This document shows positions 25,651 to 34,602 of a stretch of DNA of 64,000 bases, piece after piece. Within the stretch, counting starts at the first letter, position 1. The number at the start of each line of letters is the position of its first letter. Source of the DNA: Fusibacter sp. 3D3 (GTDB lineage: Bacteria; Bacillota; Clostridia; Peptostreptococcales; Acidaminobacteraceae); the NCBI RefSeq assembly GCF_001748365.1, contig NZ_BDHH01000015.1, forward strand, positions 54,105 through 118,104. The letters are read 5' to 3'. The notes under the pieces are model-generated. The model worked only from the letters and a program-made list of their open reading frames with translations, was not told the origin of the DNA and searched no databases. Position numbers and translations under genes: made by a program.

Positions 25651-26610
25651 ATGAAAATTATTTTTATGGGCACCCCTGACTTCGCTGTAGGCACACTTGA
25701 AGCTTGTATAGAGCATCATGAGGTTATCGGTGTGTTTACACAGCCAGACAAGCCAAAAGGTAGAGGCAAACAGATGGCTAAGCCTCCGGTTAAAGTGATA
25801 GCAGAGGCACACGATATTCCTGTATTTCAGCCAGAACGCATTAAAAAGGGGGATTGGACACAGCTTATAAGCGATCTTGCACCGGATTGTATCGTCGTTG
25901 TGGCATATGGTCAACTCCTTTCAAAGGCAATCTTAGAGATCCCGAAGTATGGTTGTGTCAATGTTCATGCATCGCTCTTGCCGAAGCTTAGAGGCGCAGC
26001 TCCAATTAATTGGGCTATCGTAAATGGAGAAACCGAAACGGGTGTCACGACGATGTTGATGGATGCCGGTCTTGATACAGGCGATATGCTTCTTAAATCG
26101 GTTGTTCAAATTGATGATGAGATGATGGCGGGTGAGCTTCATGATCAGCTGGCAAGCATGGGCGCAGAGCTCTTGATGAAGACTTTAGAGGGGCTATCAA
26201 ACCACAGTATAATCCCAGAAAAACAAGAGGATTCAAAGTCAACGTATGCCTCTATGTTAAATAAGGACCTCGCAAGAATTAACTGGAAGGCAAGTGCAAA
26301 ATCGATTTGTAACCTTATAAGAGGTTTTAATCCTTGGCCTGTGGCACATACGGTTTATGAGGAGAAAACATTGAAGATTTATAAAGCGAATGCTTTGACG
26401 TTAAGTGATTTGGATGCAATAGAACTTATGCGCTATAATGGCATTAATGAAAGTGGCAAGGTTATTGGCGTTCGAAAAAATAGTGTTTTAGTCAAAGCGG
26501 ATGCATCTGTATTAGAAGTTTTAGAGCTTCAATGGGGGAGTGCTAAAAGAATGTCATGCAGTGCATTTTTACTAGGACATGCCATTGAAATTGGTGCTCA
26601 ATTTATTTAA
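25651..26610 (+). CDS. fmt: Methionyl-tRNA formyltransferase
   Basis: The 319-residue enzyme formylates Met-tRNAi. It has MGTPDFAVGTLEA at the N-terminus, the catalytic N-H-D set (VNVHASLLPKLRGAAPINWAI and GLDTGDML) and a C-terminal OB-type domain (NLIRGFNPWPVA, then EVLELQWGSAKRM). The ATG is contiguous with the def stop, with AAGAGGA as SD. Order def-fmt-rsmB is as in B. subtilis apart from the membrane protease inserted next. Confidence 0.95.
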   Translation: MKIIFMGTPDFAVGTLEACIEHHEVIGVFTQPDKPKGRGKQMAKPPVKVIAEAHDIPVFQPERIKKGDWTQLISDLAPDCIVVVAYGQLLSKAILEIPKYGCVNVHASLLPKLRGAAPINWAIVNGETETGVTTMLMDAGLDTGDMLLKSVVQIDDEMMAGELHDQLASMGAELLMKTLEGLSNHSIIPEKQEDSKSTYASMLNKDLARINWKASAKSICNLIRGFNPWPVAHTVYEEKTLKIYKANALTLSDLDAIELMRYNGINESGKVIGVRKNSVLVKADASVLEVLELQWGSAKRMSCSAFLLGHAIEIGAQFI

Positions 26611-26622
26611 GGAGGTAATCGT

Positions 26623-27300
26623 ATGTATTATGGAAGTGGCTATTTTATGTTATTAATATTAATGATTTTGGCTTTTTTTGCAAATATGGGTGTTAAGAAT
26701 ACCTTTAACAAATATCATAAAGTGAGAAATGTTAGAGGGCTTACGGGTGCACAGGCCGCTGAGCAAATGCTTAGAAGTAATGGCGTTTATGATGTGCGTG
26801 TTGAACGCATCAGCGGGTACTTGTCAGATCATTATGATCCGAGATCCAAAACGATCAGATTGTCTGAACCCGTTTATGACAATCCTTCAGTCGCGTCTGT
26901 GAGTGTTGCTTGTCACGAAGCAGGTCATGCACTACAACATGAGGGCGGCTATGTGCCACTTTCTCTTAGAACAGCAGTATTACCTGCGGCTCAATTGGGC
27001 TCAAAAGCAGCATGGCCATTGCTAATTGCGGGTGTAATACTTTCGCTACCTATGTTTATCAATATCGGCGTTATCTTTTTTAGTTTTTCGGTGCTCTTTC
27101 AAGTGATCACTTTGCCAGTTGAATTCAATGCCAGTTCAAGAGCACTAAGAATGATGAATGAATATGGTATTTTAGTTGACGAGGAAAACAGTCATGCAAG
27201 AAAAGTGCTCACTGCAGCAGCAATGACCTACGTTGCCGCAGCAGCCATCGCAGTCGGACAACTCATCCGATTTTTACTCATGGCAAACCGCAGAGATTAG
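26623..27300 (+). CDS. yugP: Membrane zinc metallopeptidase, YugP family
   Basis: The 225-residue protein has an N-terminal helix, a HEAGHALQH zinc-site (HExxH type) near residue 107 and two or three C-terminal hydrophobic helices. The conserved VSVACHEAGHALQ and the FNASSRALRMM segment are YugP-family hallmarks. It is a putative membrane protease of unknown substrate. SD AAGGAGGT. It lies in the fmt-rsmB interval, a position seen in many Clostridia, and is followed by a 334-nt gap with an inverted-repeat element. Confidence 0.85.
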   Translation: MYYGSGYFMLLILMILAFFANMGVKNTFNKYHKVRNVRGLTGAQAAEQMLRSNGVYDVRVERISGYLSDHYDPRSKTIRLSEPVYDNPSVASVSVACHEAGHALQHEGGYVPLSLRTAVLPAAQLGSKAAWPLLIAGVILSLPMFINIGVIFFSFSVLFQVITLPVEFNASSRALRMMNEYGILVDEENSHARKVLTAAAMTYVAAAAIAVGQLIRFLLMANRRD

Positions 27301-27413
27301 GGCGTAGATTTCGAAGTGTTATTCGAGATTCATAGATTGAGGTCTTGTGTTTTATGTTTTATGTTTATGTTTTGAATTTTGTGAAAATGAGTCTCAAATT
27401 GTGACTTGACAGT

Positions 27414-27505
27414 ACAAGAGCTGATTTAATAGGCTTTGAAGGAGCTCCACAGGCAAGCATTGCCGAGGAACGGTCTCCAAAAATGGCTAATAAATCAGCT
27501 CTTGT
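27414..27505. repeat. 92-nt inverted-repeat element, possible structured RNA, upstream of rsmB
   Basis: A perfect 15-bp inverted repeat (27414-27428 with 27491-27505) encloses a second fold: GGAG/CTCC closing around a GGCAA-GCA-TTGCC hairpin (27452-27464). A TTGACA hexamer sits directly before it (27406-27411). There is no T-tract. I recognise no known RNA: the SRP domain IV signature and the 6S RNA length are absent. The remainder of the gap 27301-27634 holds a low-complexity TTTTATG-rich stretch (about 27346-27375) and the rsmB promoter; no ORF is credible. Confidence 0.45.
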
Positions 27506-27568
27506 TTGCGAGATACACAATGCCACCGAATGTAATATTAAGTTTATTTGTTAAAAAATCAATTTTGG

Positions 27569-27597
27569 TTATCATTAGAGATTAGATTTGATATAAT
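27569..27597 (+). promoter_or_regulatory. Promoter of the rsmB-prpC-prkC unit
   Basis: TTATCA (27569-27574) and TATAAT (27592-27597) are 17 nt apart. It lies inside the longest rsmB ORF, which supports the later start at 27635. Confidence 0.5.
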
Positions 27598-27634
27598 TAG
27601 GGATAGTTTTATAAAAAGAGAAAATGGGTGGCGT

Positions 27635-29014
27635 ATGAAAGTTAATGCAAGAAAGATGGCACTTCGAATTTTAGGACAAATTGATAAAGATAAATCATTT
27701 TCACATATTGCTCTAAATCGATATTTTGAGCAATATGAAATGGATTCTATCGACAGAAGATTTATTAGCTATTTGGTGCTTGGTATATTGGAAAATAAGA
27801 TTCTTTTGGATTTTTATATTAGAAAATTATCCAAATTGAGATTTGGAAAGATTCATCATGAAGTGGTTATTATTTTAAGGATGGGACTCTATCAAATTGA
27901 ATTCATGTCAAAAGTACCGGATTCAGCTGCGGTTGATGAGTGTGTGAAGCTCGCAAAAAAAATCAATCCCGAGCAGGGTAAATTTGTAAACGGCATTTTG
28001 AGAACTTTTATCAGAGAGAAAGATAAAATTGAATTTCCAGATGCAAAAAGGCATCCAAGCACATATTTGAGTATTCTTTATTCGCATCCTGAATGGATGG
28101 TAGAAAGATGGATGGATCAGTTTGGCATATCGTTTACAGAGACGCTTTTAAAAGCCAATAATAACAGTCCCGATTTGATTGTCAGAGTTAATCCTTTAAA
28201 AACGACAAAAGAAGCCTTGATGAGACACTTGGACGAGGCAGGTGTCGTATATGAACCTTCACGTTATATTAAAGATGCCCTAGTGATCAAATCATTAAAT
28301 GCATTATCGATTGATGTGGTTCCAGGTTTTGAAGAAGGTTTTTTTCAAGTTCAAGATGAAAGTTCAATGTTCGTAGGGATACTCTCCGATGTTAAAGAAG
28401 GTCAAACGGTAGTCGATGTTTGCTCGGCGCCAGGTGGCAAGGCCACCCATGTAGCGCAACTTATGAATAATACTGGCGTCGTCTATGCGAGGGACTTACA
28501 CGAGCACAAGCTCAGTCTTATTATGGAAAATGTTGAGCGGCTAGGACTCGATAATATCAAGGTTCAGATATTTGATGCCCAGCTCTTTGATAAAGCGCTT
28601 GAACACAAAGCCGATGTGGTTTTAGTGGACGCACCTTGCTCTGGACTTGGAATTATTAGGCGAAAACCAGATATTAAATACAATAAATCCATTGAGGAAC
28701 TGTTGGAACTGTCTGAACTTCAAAAACAAATTTTGAGTACGTCATCAGAATATGTCAAAGATCAAGGCACGTTAATCTACAGTACATGTACGCTGAATTT
28801 TGAAGAAAATGAAGCAGTGGTAAGATGGTTTTTAGAGCATCATCCTAAGTTTGAATTGGATGGAGATCAAGGCGGACATCTTTCAATTGTCAATAGGGCA
28901 TTACTGACAGAGAAAGGTCTTGGTCTGCTGGCTGACACTGAGATGCTCACACTTTATCCAAACCAGCACGGAACAGACGGTTTTTTTATTGCAAAAATGA
29001 TTAAAGTTAAATAA
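27635..29014 (+). CDS. rsmB: 16S rRNA m5C967 methyltransferase RsmB
   Basis: The 459-residue protein has an N-terminal NusB-like RNA-binding domain (about 1-140) and a SAM-dependent methyltransferase domain with VDVCSAPGGKATH, the P-C motif DAPCSGLGI and the catalytic T-C motif YSTCTLNFEENEAVV; both cysteines needed for m5C chemistry are present. The start at 27635 follows GGGTGG; the longer ORF would start before the promoter. prpC begins 10 nt after the stop; rlmN, normally located here, is missing. Confidence 0.9.
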   Translation: MKVNARKMALRILGQIDKDKSFSHIALNRYFEQYEMDSIDRRFISYLVLGILENKILLDFYIRKLSKLRFGKIHHEVVIILRMGLYQIEFMSKVPDSAAVDECVKLAKKINPEQGKFVNGILRTFIREKDKIEFPDAKRHPSTYLSILYSHPEWMVERWMDQFGISFTETLLKANNNSPDLIVRVNPLKTTKEALMRHLDEAGVVYEPSRYIKDALVIKSLNALSIDVVPGFEEGFFQVQDESSMFVGILSDVKEGQTVVDVCSAPGGKATHVAQLMNNTGVVYARDLHEHKLSLIMENVERLGLDNIKVQIFDAQLFDKALEHKADVVLVDAPCSGLGIIRRKPDIKYNKSIEELLELSELQKQILSTSSEYVKDQGTLIYSTCTLNFEENEAVVRWFLEHHPKFELDGDQGGHLSIVNRALLTEKGLGLLADTEMLTLYPNQHGTDGFFIAKMIKVK

Positions 29015-29024
29015 GAGGTGTTGG

Positions 29025-29738
29025 ATGAGAACATTTTCACAAACGGATGTAGGCAAGAAAAGAGATAATAACGAAGATTATATTTTAATAAATGAGACGC
29101 TTGGGCTTTACATCGTAGCGGATGGGATGGGTGGTCATAATGCAGGCGAGGTTGCAGCCAAAATTGCTTGTGAAAGTATAGAAGTAGCAGTTAAGGCGAA
29201 ATGTCTTGAGGGCGGCTTTAAATTTGAAGATGAAATCGAAAGCATCTTGGCAGAAGCCAACATTGCCATAAAAAAAATTGGTGAAGCTCAGCCAGAATAT
29301 AGCAACATGGGGACTACCGTGGTCATCGCTTATTTAGATCATGAGATGCTTTATGTTGCAAATGTTGGAGATAGCAGGCTCTATATGGTCAATGCAGAAA
29401 CGCTTCATCAGATTACAAAAGACCATTCGCTTGTGGCGGAACTCATTAAAATTGGCAGTATAAGCGAATCAGAAGCGGCAAATCATCCAGATAAAAACAT
29501 TATCACCAGTGCTTTGGGTGTGGACGAAAAATTTGATTTTTATCAAACCAAGATGCCTTACTTTGAATACCGATATATACTATTATGTACAGATGGATTG
29601 ACCAATATGCTGAGCAAAGAAGCATTATTTGAAATCATTAAGGACAATGAGCCGGATGTCATTCCTAATAAATTAATTGAATCTGCAAATGCAAACGGTG
29701 GCCTTGATAATGTGACTGTTATTTGCATAGAATTGTAA
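29025..29738 (+). CDS. prpC: PP2C-type protein phosphatase PrpC/Stp
   Basis: The 237-residue phosphatase reverses PrkC phosphorylation. Metal-site motifs are intact: RDNNEDY, VADGMGGHNAGEVA, GDSRLY, LLCTDGLTNML and GLDNVTVICI. Length is typical of bacterial stand-alone PP2C. The SD is AGAGGTG. prkC begins 11 nt downstream, the conserved phosphatase-kinase pairing. Confidence 0.95.
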   Translation: MRTFSQTDVGKKRDNNEDYILINETLGLYIVADGMGGHNAGEVAAKIACESIEVAVKAKCLEGGFKFEDEIESILAEANIAIKKIGEAQPEYSNMGTTVVIAYLDHEMLYVANVGDSRLYMVNAETLHQITKDHSLVAELIKIGSISESEAANHPDKNIITSALGVDEKFDFYQTKMPYFEYRYILLCTDGLTNMLSKEALFEIIKDNEPDVIPNKLIESANANGGLDNVTVICIEL

Positions 29739-29749
29739 GGAGGATATTC

Positions 29750-31738
29750 ATGACGAGTATCATTGGAACTGTTTTAGATAAACGCTATGAGATCATAGAA
29801 GTTGTGGGTTCAGGTGGCATGGCCACTGTTTATAGAGCAAAGGATCTCATCTTAAACCGGATGGTGGCGGTTAAAATTTTAAAAAGAGAACTGAGTACTG
29901 ACGAGGAATTTGTTACGAAGTTTGAAAAAGAGTCGCAATCGGCGGCAAGTCTTTCTCATCCCAATATCGTCAATATTTTTGATGTGGGCTTAGACCAAGG
30001 CATGCATTATATCATTATGGAACTTGTAACGGGAAACACACTTCGAGAGTATCTCAATAAAATGAATGGATTTATGAGAGAAGAAGCGGTTATCAATATT
30101 TCTTTGCAGATTGCTTCGGCACTTAACAATGCGCATCAAAATAATATTATTCATAGAGATATTAAATCTCAAAATATTCTCGTAAATGAACAAGGCAGTA
30201 TAAAAGTTGCAGACTTTGGGATTGCAAGAGCCACGACGAAATCAACGATTGTCAACACCAAAGAGGTTGTTGGTTCAGTGCATTACACCTCGCCAGAACA
30301 GGCGCGAGGAGGCTTTGTAGATGAGAGAAGCGATATCTACTCGCTGGGCATTTTGATGTATGAACTCGCAACGAAGGAATTGCCTTATGTGGCGGATACA
30401 CCCGTTGCGGTGGCACTAAAGCACTTGAAAGACGAGATGCCAGATATAAGGCTTGTCAATGAGCAAATAAGTGAAGGGTTAGTTTCGATTATTCACAAAG
30501 CAACTCAAAAAGACTTGAATATGAGATATCAATCGGTTGAAGAGCTGATTGAAGATTTGAAGCACGTTAGAAACGACAAACATTATGTGGTTGAGGAGCA
30601 TATTTATCTAAACGATGAAACCATGGTGCTCCCGAAGATCACAGAGGAAGATATTATGAATCATCAAATGAAGAAACAACAAAATAAAGCTCCAAATGGC
30701 AGACCGCAAAATCCTATGCCAAATGGGGGGACCAATAATGTGAAGAAGAAACCGCCTGTCAATAAACTGAACGCAACATTGGTCGTTTTGGCAGCGCTTC
30801 TTTTGTCACTACTTGTTTTTTCAATTTTTGCTATCAATAAAATTCAAGATATGTTTAAAACTGAAATGGTGCTAATGCCTTACGTTACAGGTTTAACTTC
30901 TGAAGAGGCGATTAGAATTTTAAATGAAAATGGGCTTATAGCAGACACGACAGAAAAGCGGTTTGACAATAATGTTGAGCAAGGTTACGTCATTTCTCAA
31001 TCGTTGCCAGAAGGTGAGGAACTTAAAGAAGGCTTTACAGTGAGTCTTGTGATCAGCAATGGACCTGTGCTTGCAACGATTCCCAACGTGATGCATCAAA
31101 CCCTTCAAAAAGCCACTGTAATGATTGAAAATGTCGGGTTGACGATTGGAGAAACTTCTTACGAATTCGATGACTTACCTGTTGGTATGATCATTGAGCA
31201 AACGCCTAAGGCGGGCATGCAGATCGGTGAAGGCCAAACGGTTGATGTGGTTGTAAGCCAAGGCGTTAAAATTACCACTGTACTTGTTCCGAACTTGTCT
31301 GGAAAAACACTCGCAGAAGCTGAAAAAGAACTCAACGATTTGGGCTTAAAAGTAGGCAAAACTGAAGAACTTTCAAATGCAGAAATTGAGAAAGGGCTTG
31401 TCATTTCAAATGAGCAGGTGGGATCAGAAGCCAAGCAAGGTGATTCAGTCAATTTAAGTATTAGTAAGGGCCCTGATGCTACAGGTGCAGAAGTAGATCC
31501 ATCAACTGGTGTTGAGTTGACTTCAAGACTTTTTGTAATTCCAACAGATACCTTTATCAATGATCCAGAAGCCATAAAAGTGGATATGGTCCAAGGTGAA
31601 GTCACAACAGTGGTCTATGAAAAAACGCATACAAAAGATGAAAAAGAGGTCAAATTCACAATAAAAGGTGCTGGTTCTGCGGTGATTAACATCTACTTCA
31701 GTGGACAGTTGGTTAGTACACAATACGTTGAGTTCTAA
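29750..31738 (+). CDS. prkC: PASTA-domain Ser/Thr kinase PrkC
   Basis: The 662-residue membrane kinase senses muropeptides or lipid II. The kinase domain (about 10-275) has the glycine loop GSGGMATVY, the HRDIKSQN catalytic loop near 135 and ADFGIAR. A Pro/Asn-rich juxtamembrane linker leads to one helix (about 341-362), then three PASTA domains (about 375-575), each with a P-x-V/L...A-x-x-x-L/I...G pattern. The last 80 residues form a beta-rich tail with no PASTA signature. The ATG at 29750 follows AAGGAGG. Three PASTA units is the usual PrkC count. Confidence 0.9.
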   Translation: MTSIIGTVLDKRYEIIEVVGSGGMATVYRAKDLILNRMVAVKILKRELSTDEEFVTKFEKESQSAASLSHPNIVNIFDVGLDQGMHYIIMELVTGNTLREYLNKMNGFMREEAVINISLQIASALNNAHQNNIIHRDIKSQNILVNEQGSIKVADFGIARATTKSTIVNTKEVVGSVHYTSPEQARGGFVDERSDIYSLGILMYELATKELPYVADTPVAVALKHLKDEMPDIRLVNEQISEGLVSIIHKATQKDLNMRYQSVEELIEDLKHVRNDKHYVVEEHIYLNDETMVLPKITEEDIMNHQMKKQQNKAPNGRPQNPMPNGGTNNVKKKPPVNKLNATLVVLAALLLSLLVFSIFAINKIQDMFKTEMVLMPYVTGLTSEEAIRILNENGLIADTTEKRFDNNVEQGYVISQSLPEGEELKEGFTVSLVISNGPVLATIPNVMHQTLQKATVMIENVGLTIGETSYEFDDLPVGMIIEQTPKAGMQIGEGQTVDVVVSQGVKITTVLVPNLSGKTLAEAEKELNDLGLKVGKTEELSNAEIEKGLVISNEQVGSEAKQGDSVNLSISKGPDATGAEVDPSTGVELTSRLFVIPTDTFINDPEAIKVDMVQGEVTTVVYEKTHTKDEKEVKFTIKGAGSAVINIYFSGQLVSTQYVEF

Positions 31739-31752
31739 AAAAGGAGTTGTAA

Positions 31753-32643
31753 ATGGATTACGGAATCATCTTTAAAGGAATTGGAGGATTTTACTATGTG
31801 AAATTCAATGATTCTATTTACGAATGTAAAGCACGTGGTAAGTTTAAAAATCAAAAGGTGACGCCACTTGTGGGGGACTATGTAAGAATCAGTATTCTTG
31901 ATGAAGAGAATAAGCTGGGCATGATTGAGGAAATTTACGAGCGTAAAACTGAACTTTTACGTCCAACTGTTGCAAATGTCAATCAAGCCATCATTGTTTT
32001 TTCCATAAAAAATCCGCTTCCTAATATGATTCTTTTAGATAAGATGTTGGTCCTTGCGGAGCAGTCAGGGCTTAGTATTATCATATGCTTCAATAAAGCT
32101 GATCTCGATGTGGATTTCGATTATGAAAAGTATGAAGCCATTTATCATCGCATAGGTTATCCTGTACTTAAAACCTGTGCCCTTGAAGGTGAAGGCATAG
32201 ATGAACTGAGTCTTCATCTTAAAGATAAGATCACAGTCTTCTCAGGACCATCAGGCGTGGGGAAATCTTCTCTGCTCAATGCGGTTCATGAAGGGTTCAC
32301 CTTGCAAACGGGAGAGATTAGTGCCAAGATTAAAAGGGGTAAACATACCACAAGGCATTCTGAACTCATGGCACTCAAAAATGGGGGCATTGTGGTAGAC
32401 ACGCCTGGTTTTACTTCGCTGTCGATGCATGAAGTTGAACCAGAGGACTTAAAAGAGTACTTCCCGGAGTTTAGAATGCAAGAGGAACCCTGTCGTTTTG
32501 ATAATTGCATGCATCTAAATGAACCCGGCTGTACGGTAAAAGAGGCGGTTGAAAAGGACCTGATTTCAAAGGATCGATATGAAGCTTATCTCTATATATT
32601 AAATGAAATTAATGAACTTAAAAGGAGACAAAAAAAATGGTAA
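31753..32643 (+). CDS. rsgA: Ribosome small subunit-dependent GTPase RsgA
   Basis: The 296-residue 30S-maturation factor has an OB-fold, then a circularly permuted GTPase domain: G4 NKAD comes before G1 GPSGVGKSS and G3 DTPGF. A C-terminal zinc site follows (C-x4-C-x-H-x5-C in CRFDNCMHLNEPGC). SD AAGGAG. Its 3' end overlaps the rpe start by 7 nt. Part of the conserved prkC-rsgA-rpe-thiN string. Confidence 0.95.
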   Translation: MDYGIIFKGIGGFYYVKFNDSIYECKARGKFKNQKVTPLVGDYVRISILDEENKLGMIEEIYERKTELLRPTVANVNQAIIVFSIKNPLPNMILLDKMLVLAEQSGLSIIICFNKADLDVDFDYEKYEAIYHRIGYPVLKTCALEGEGIDELSLHLKDKITVFSGPSGVGKSSLLNAVHEGFTLQTGEISAKIKRGKHTTRHSELMALKNGGIVVDTPGFTSLSMHEVEPEDLKEYFPEFRMQEEPCRFDNCMHLNEPGCTVKEAVEKDLISKDRYEAYLYILNEINELKRRQKKW

Positions 32644-33290
32644 AGTTAGCACCGTCAATATTGTCAGCGGATTTTTCAAGACTTTTAGAGCATGTTAAAG
32701 AGGTTGAAGATGCAGGGGTAGAGTACCTTCACGTGGATGTCATGGATGGTCATTTTGTACCCAACATATCTTTTGGCGCTCCGGTTTTAATGTCTTTAAA
32801 AGGCAAGACAAACCTGTTCGTTGACGTCCATTTGATGATTGAAAATCCAGATCAGTACGTGGAACGTTTTGTGAAAGCGGGTGCAGACTTAATCAATGTT
32901 CATGTTGAAGCTTGTCCCCATATTCACAGGACACTCCAGTATATAAAATCATTTGGCGTAAAAGCGGCAGTAGCACTTAATCCAGGAACCCCTCTTTCTA
33001 GTATTGAAGAAGTGTTGCCTGATGTGGATATGGTCTTGATTATGTCTGTGAATCCTGGCTTTGGGGGACAACGTTATATTGAATCAATGACTGATAAAAT
33101 CAAAAGATTGAAGGCTATGATCGATGAAAAGGGCTTTAAAATTGATATTCAAGTGGATGGTGGCATCAATCTCGACAATGTTAAGGCTGTGGTTGATGCA
33201 GGTGCAACTATTATTGTAGCGGGATCGGCGATCTTTAATACCGATAGCATTAAAGAAACGGTGCTCGCATTTAGAGATGCCGTAAAATGA
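32637..33290 (+). CDS. rpe: Ribulose-phosphate 3-epimerase
   Basis: The 217-residue TIM-barrel enzyme interconverts ribulose-5-P and xylulose-5-P in the pentose phosphate pathway. Motifs: LHVDVMDGHFVPNISFG, DVHLMIENP, SVNPGFGGQ and VDGGI. The SD AAAGGAG is inside rsgA, and its stop overlaps thiN as ATGA, so three genes are translationally coupled. Confidence 0.95.
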   Translation: MVKLAPSILSADFSRLLEHVKEVEDAGVEYLHVDVMDGHFVPNISFGAPVLMSLKGKTNLFVDVHLMIENPDQYVERFVKAGADLINVHVEACPHIHRTLQYIKSFGVKAAVALNPGTPLSSIEEVLPDVDMVLIMSVNPGFGGQRYIESMTDKIKRLKAMIDEKGFKIDIQVDGGINLDNVKAVVDAGATIIVAGSAIFNTDSIKETVLAFRDAVK

Positions 33291-33970
33291 GACGAATAGC
33301 TTTGGTGGTTCTCAATGGTGCGTATATAGATTATCGTAAATTAAAAGCGATTTTAAAAGAACGCTTTAAAACTCAGAATCCAGAGGTCGTTTTAGGGGTC
33401 GATGGTGGGACTAATCATCTTGAATCACTCGGATTAACCCCAACGCATATCTTAGGCGATTTGGATTCTATTGAGCATATTGATGTCTATAAAGAGAAGT
33501 TTAAAGAAGCAGAGTGGATTGTATATCCAATAGAAAAAGATTATACGGATTCAGAACTTGCTTTTGAAACTGCTAAATCACTGGGCTGTAATGAACTTGT
33601 TGTCATCGGTGCATTTGGAGGCAGATTAGATCATATGTTGGGGACGATTCTTCTTTTAAATCGCTACAGTGATGGCGTGGATATTGAGCTATTGGACTTG
33701 CAAAATCAAATTAGATTGATTCAGGGTCCGCTTGTCTATCCTTTGATAAAAAAGGAAATTCCCTATCGATATGTCTCCCTTGTCCCTATATCGAATCAGG
33801 TAACAGGGGTTTATCTCGATGGCTTTAAATACCCTTTAAATAACGCCACGATAAAACTGGGGGAAACGATTGGTATTAGCAATGAAGTTTTAAAGGATCA
33901 TGCTTCGGTTACTTTATCTTCAGGCAAGTTACTGATGATTTTTTCTAGAGATTCTGAAGGTCCGTTCTAG
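33287..33970 (+). CDS. thiN: Thiamine diphosphokinase
   Basis: The 227-residue enzyme converts thiamine to thiamine diphosphate. Visible motifs are VDGGTNHLESLGLTPTHILGDLDSI, the acidic DYTDSELAFETA stretch and GAFGGRLDHMLG, all typical of the TPK/ThiN family. It overlaps the rpe stop by 4 nt. It is the last gene of the long rsmB-thiN unit and is followed by an unusual A/T-rich inverted repeat. Confidence 0.9.
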   Translation: MRRIALVVLNGAYIDYRKLKAILKERFKTQNPEVVLGVDGGTNHLESLGLTPTHILGDLDSIEHIDVYKEKFKEAEWIVYPIEKDYTDSELAFETAKSLGCNELVVIGAFGGRLDHMLGTILLLNRYSDGVDIELLDLQNQIRLIQGPLVYPLIKKEIPYRYVSLVPISNQVTGVYLDGFKYPLNNATIKLGETIGISNEVLKDHASVTLSSGKLLMIFSRDSEGPF

Positions 33971-34021
33971 AGCAAGAGAGATCATGTCAATAAAATAAAA
34001 AAACAAAAGTAAAGCAAAAGT

Positions 34022-34068
34022 AAAGCAAAAGCAAAGGTTACTATTACTATTACCTTTGCTTTTGCTTT
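34022..34068 (+). terminator. 17-bp perfect inverted repeat after thiN, probable terminator
   Basis: AAAGCAAAAGCAAAGGT (34022-34038) pairs perfectly with 34052-34068 around a 13-nt loop. The left arm is part of a tandem AAAAGTAAAGC repeat starting near 34014. No T-tract follows, so termination would rely on the T-rich right arm; the repeat may have another role. Confidence 0.5.
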
Positions 34069-34152
34069 TGATGCGTTAAAACAAAAGCGCGTACATCGCC
34101 GGAATCGTTGTTCAAGCTTGCGTACCTAATGGACACTCTAATTAAGCAAACA

Positions 34153-34185
34153 TAAAAAAAATCACATGGTCTATGACCATATGAT
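34153..34185 (-). terminator. Terminator of rpmB, nested in a larger inverted repeat
   Basis: The inner 11-bp stem (34161-34171 with 34175-34185) has its one wobble pair only on the minus strand, followed there by eight T. An outer perfect 15-bp repeat (34143-34157 with 34190-34204) encloses it and includes the rpmB stop codon. Confidence 0.75.
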
Positions 34186-34201
34186 TTGCTTTTATGTTTG
34201 C

Positions 34202-34393
34202 TTATACCGCTCTTTCAACTTTACCAGAACGTAAACATCTGCTACATACCTTGATTCTCTTAGTACCGCCGTTGATAGAAGCTTTAACGCTTCTTAAGTT
34301 TGGAGACCAAGTTCTTCTATTATGGTTGTTAGCGTGGCTGACAGTATTTCCTGATACTTTACTTTTGCCACAGATTTCGCATGCTCTTGCCAT
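34202..34393 (-). CDS. rpmB: Ribosomal protein L28
   Basis: The 63-residue protein starts MARACEICGKSKVSGNTVSH and continues with the RRTWSPNLRSVKA and ICSRCLRSGKV-type segments; two CxxC pairs mark the zinc-binding form of L28. It is the only minus-strand gene in this core region, as in many Firmicutes where rpmB opposes yloU. SD GGAGGTG; promoter at 34438-34466. Confidence 0.95.
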   Translation of the reverse strand: MARACEICGKSKVSGNTVSHANNHNRRTWSPNLRSVKASINGGTKRIKVCSRCLRSGKVERAV

Positions 34394-34437
34394 TTATGAC
34401 ACCTCCTTCGAGTGATTACTCTTAACATAACAAACTT

Positions 34438-34466
34438 ATTTTATCAGAGACGGGCGTTTATTTCAA
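34438..34466 (-). promoter_or_regulatory. Promoter of rpmB
   Basis: On the minus strand TTGAAA (34466-34461), a 17-nt spacer and TAAAAT (34443-34438), 45 nt before the start codon. Confidence 0.65.
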
Positions 34467-34527
34467 GTCTTAAATACCTTATTTCTAATCTTTTTTGTAA
34501 TATTTGCAGTAAGAAATGCTTATTTTC

Positions 34528-34556
34528 TTGATATTGAGCGGATATTACTATAAAAT
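34528..34556 (+). promoter_or_regulatory. Promoter of the yloU-fakA unit
   Basis: TTGATA (34528-34533), 17 nt, TAAAAT (34551-34556). Divergent from the rpmB promoter. Confidence 0.65.
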
Positions 34557-34602
34557 TAGATTAAATGATTGAATACTCTTAAATAAGAAGGAGGGGCATA
34601 AT

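Noticed and set aside
27346-27375. TTTTATG-rich stretch as a tandem repeat or CRISPR-like array
   Set aside because: It is short, irregular low-complexity sequence with no spacers; no CRISPR array exists in the window.
27414-27505. SRP RNA (ffs) or 6S RNA
   Set aside because: The GGUCAGG..GGAAGGAAGCAGCC core of SRP RNA is absent, and the element is far shorter than 6S RNA and lacks its central bubble arrangement.
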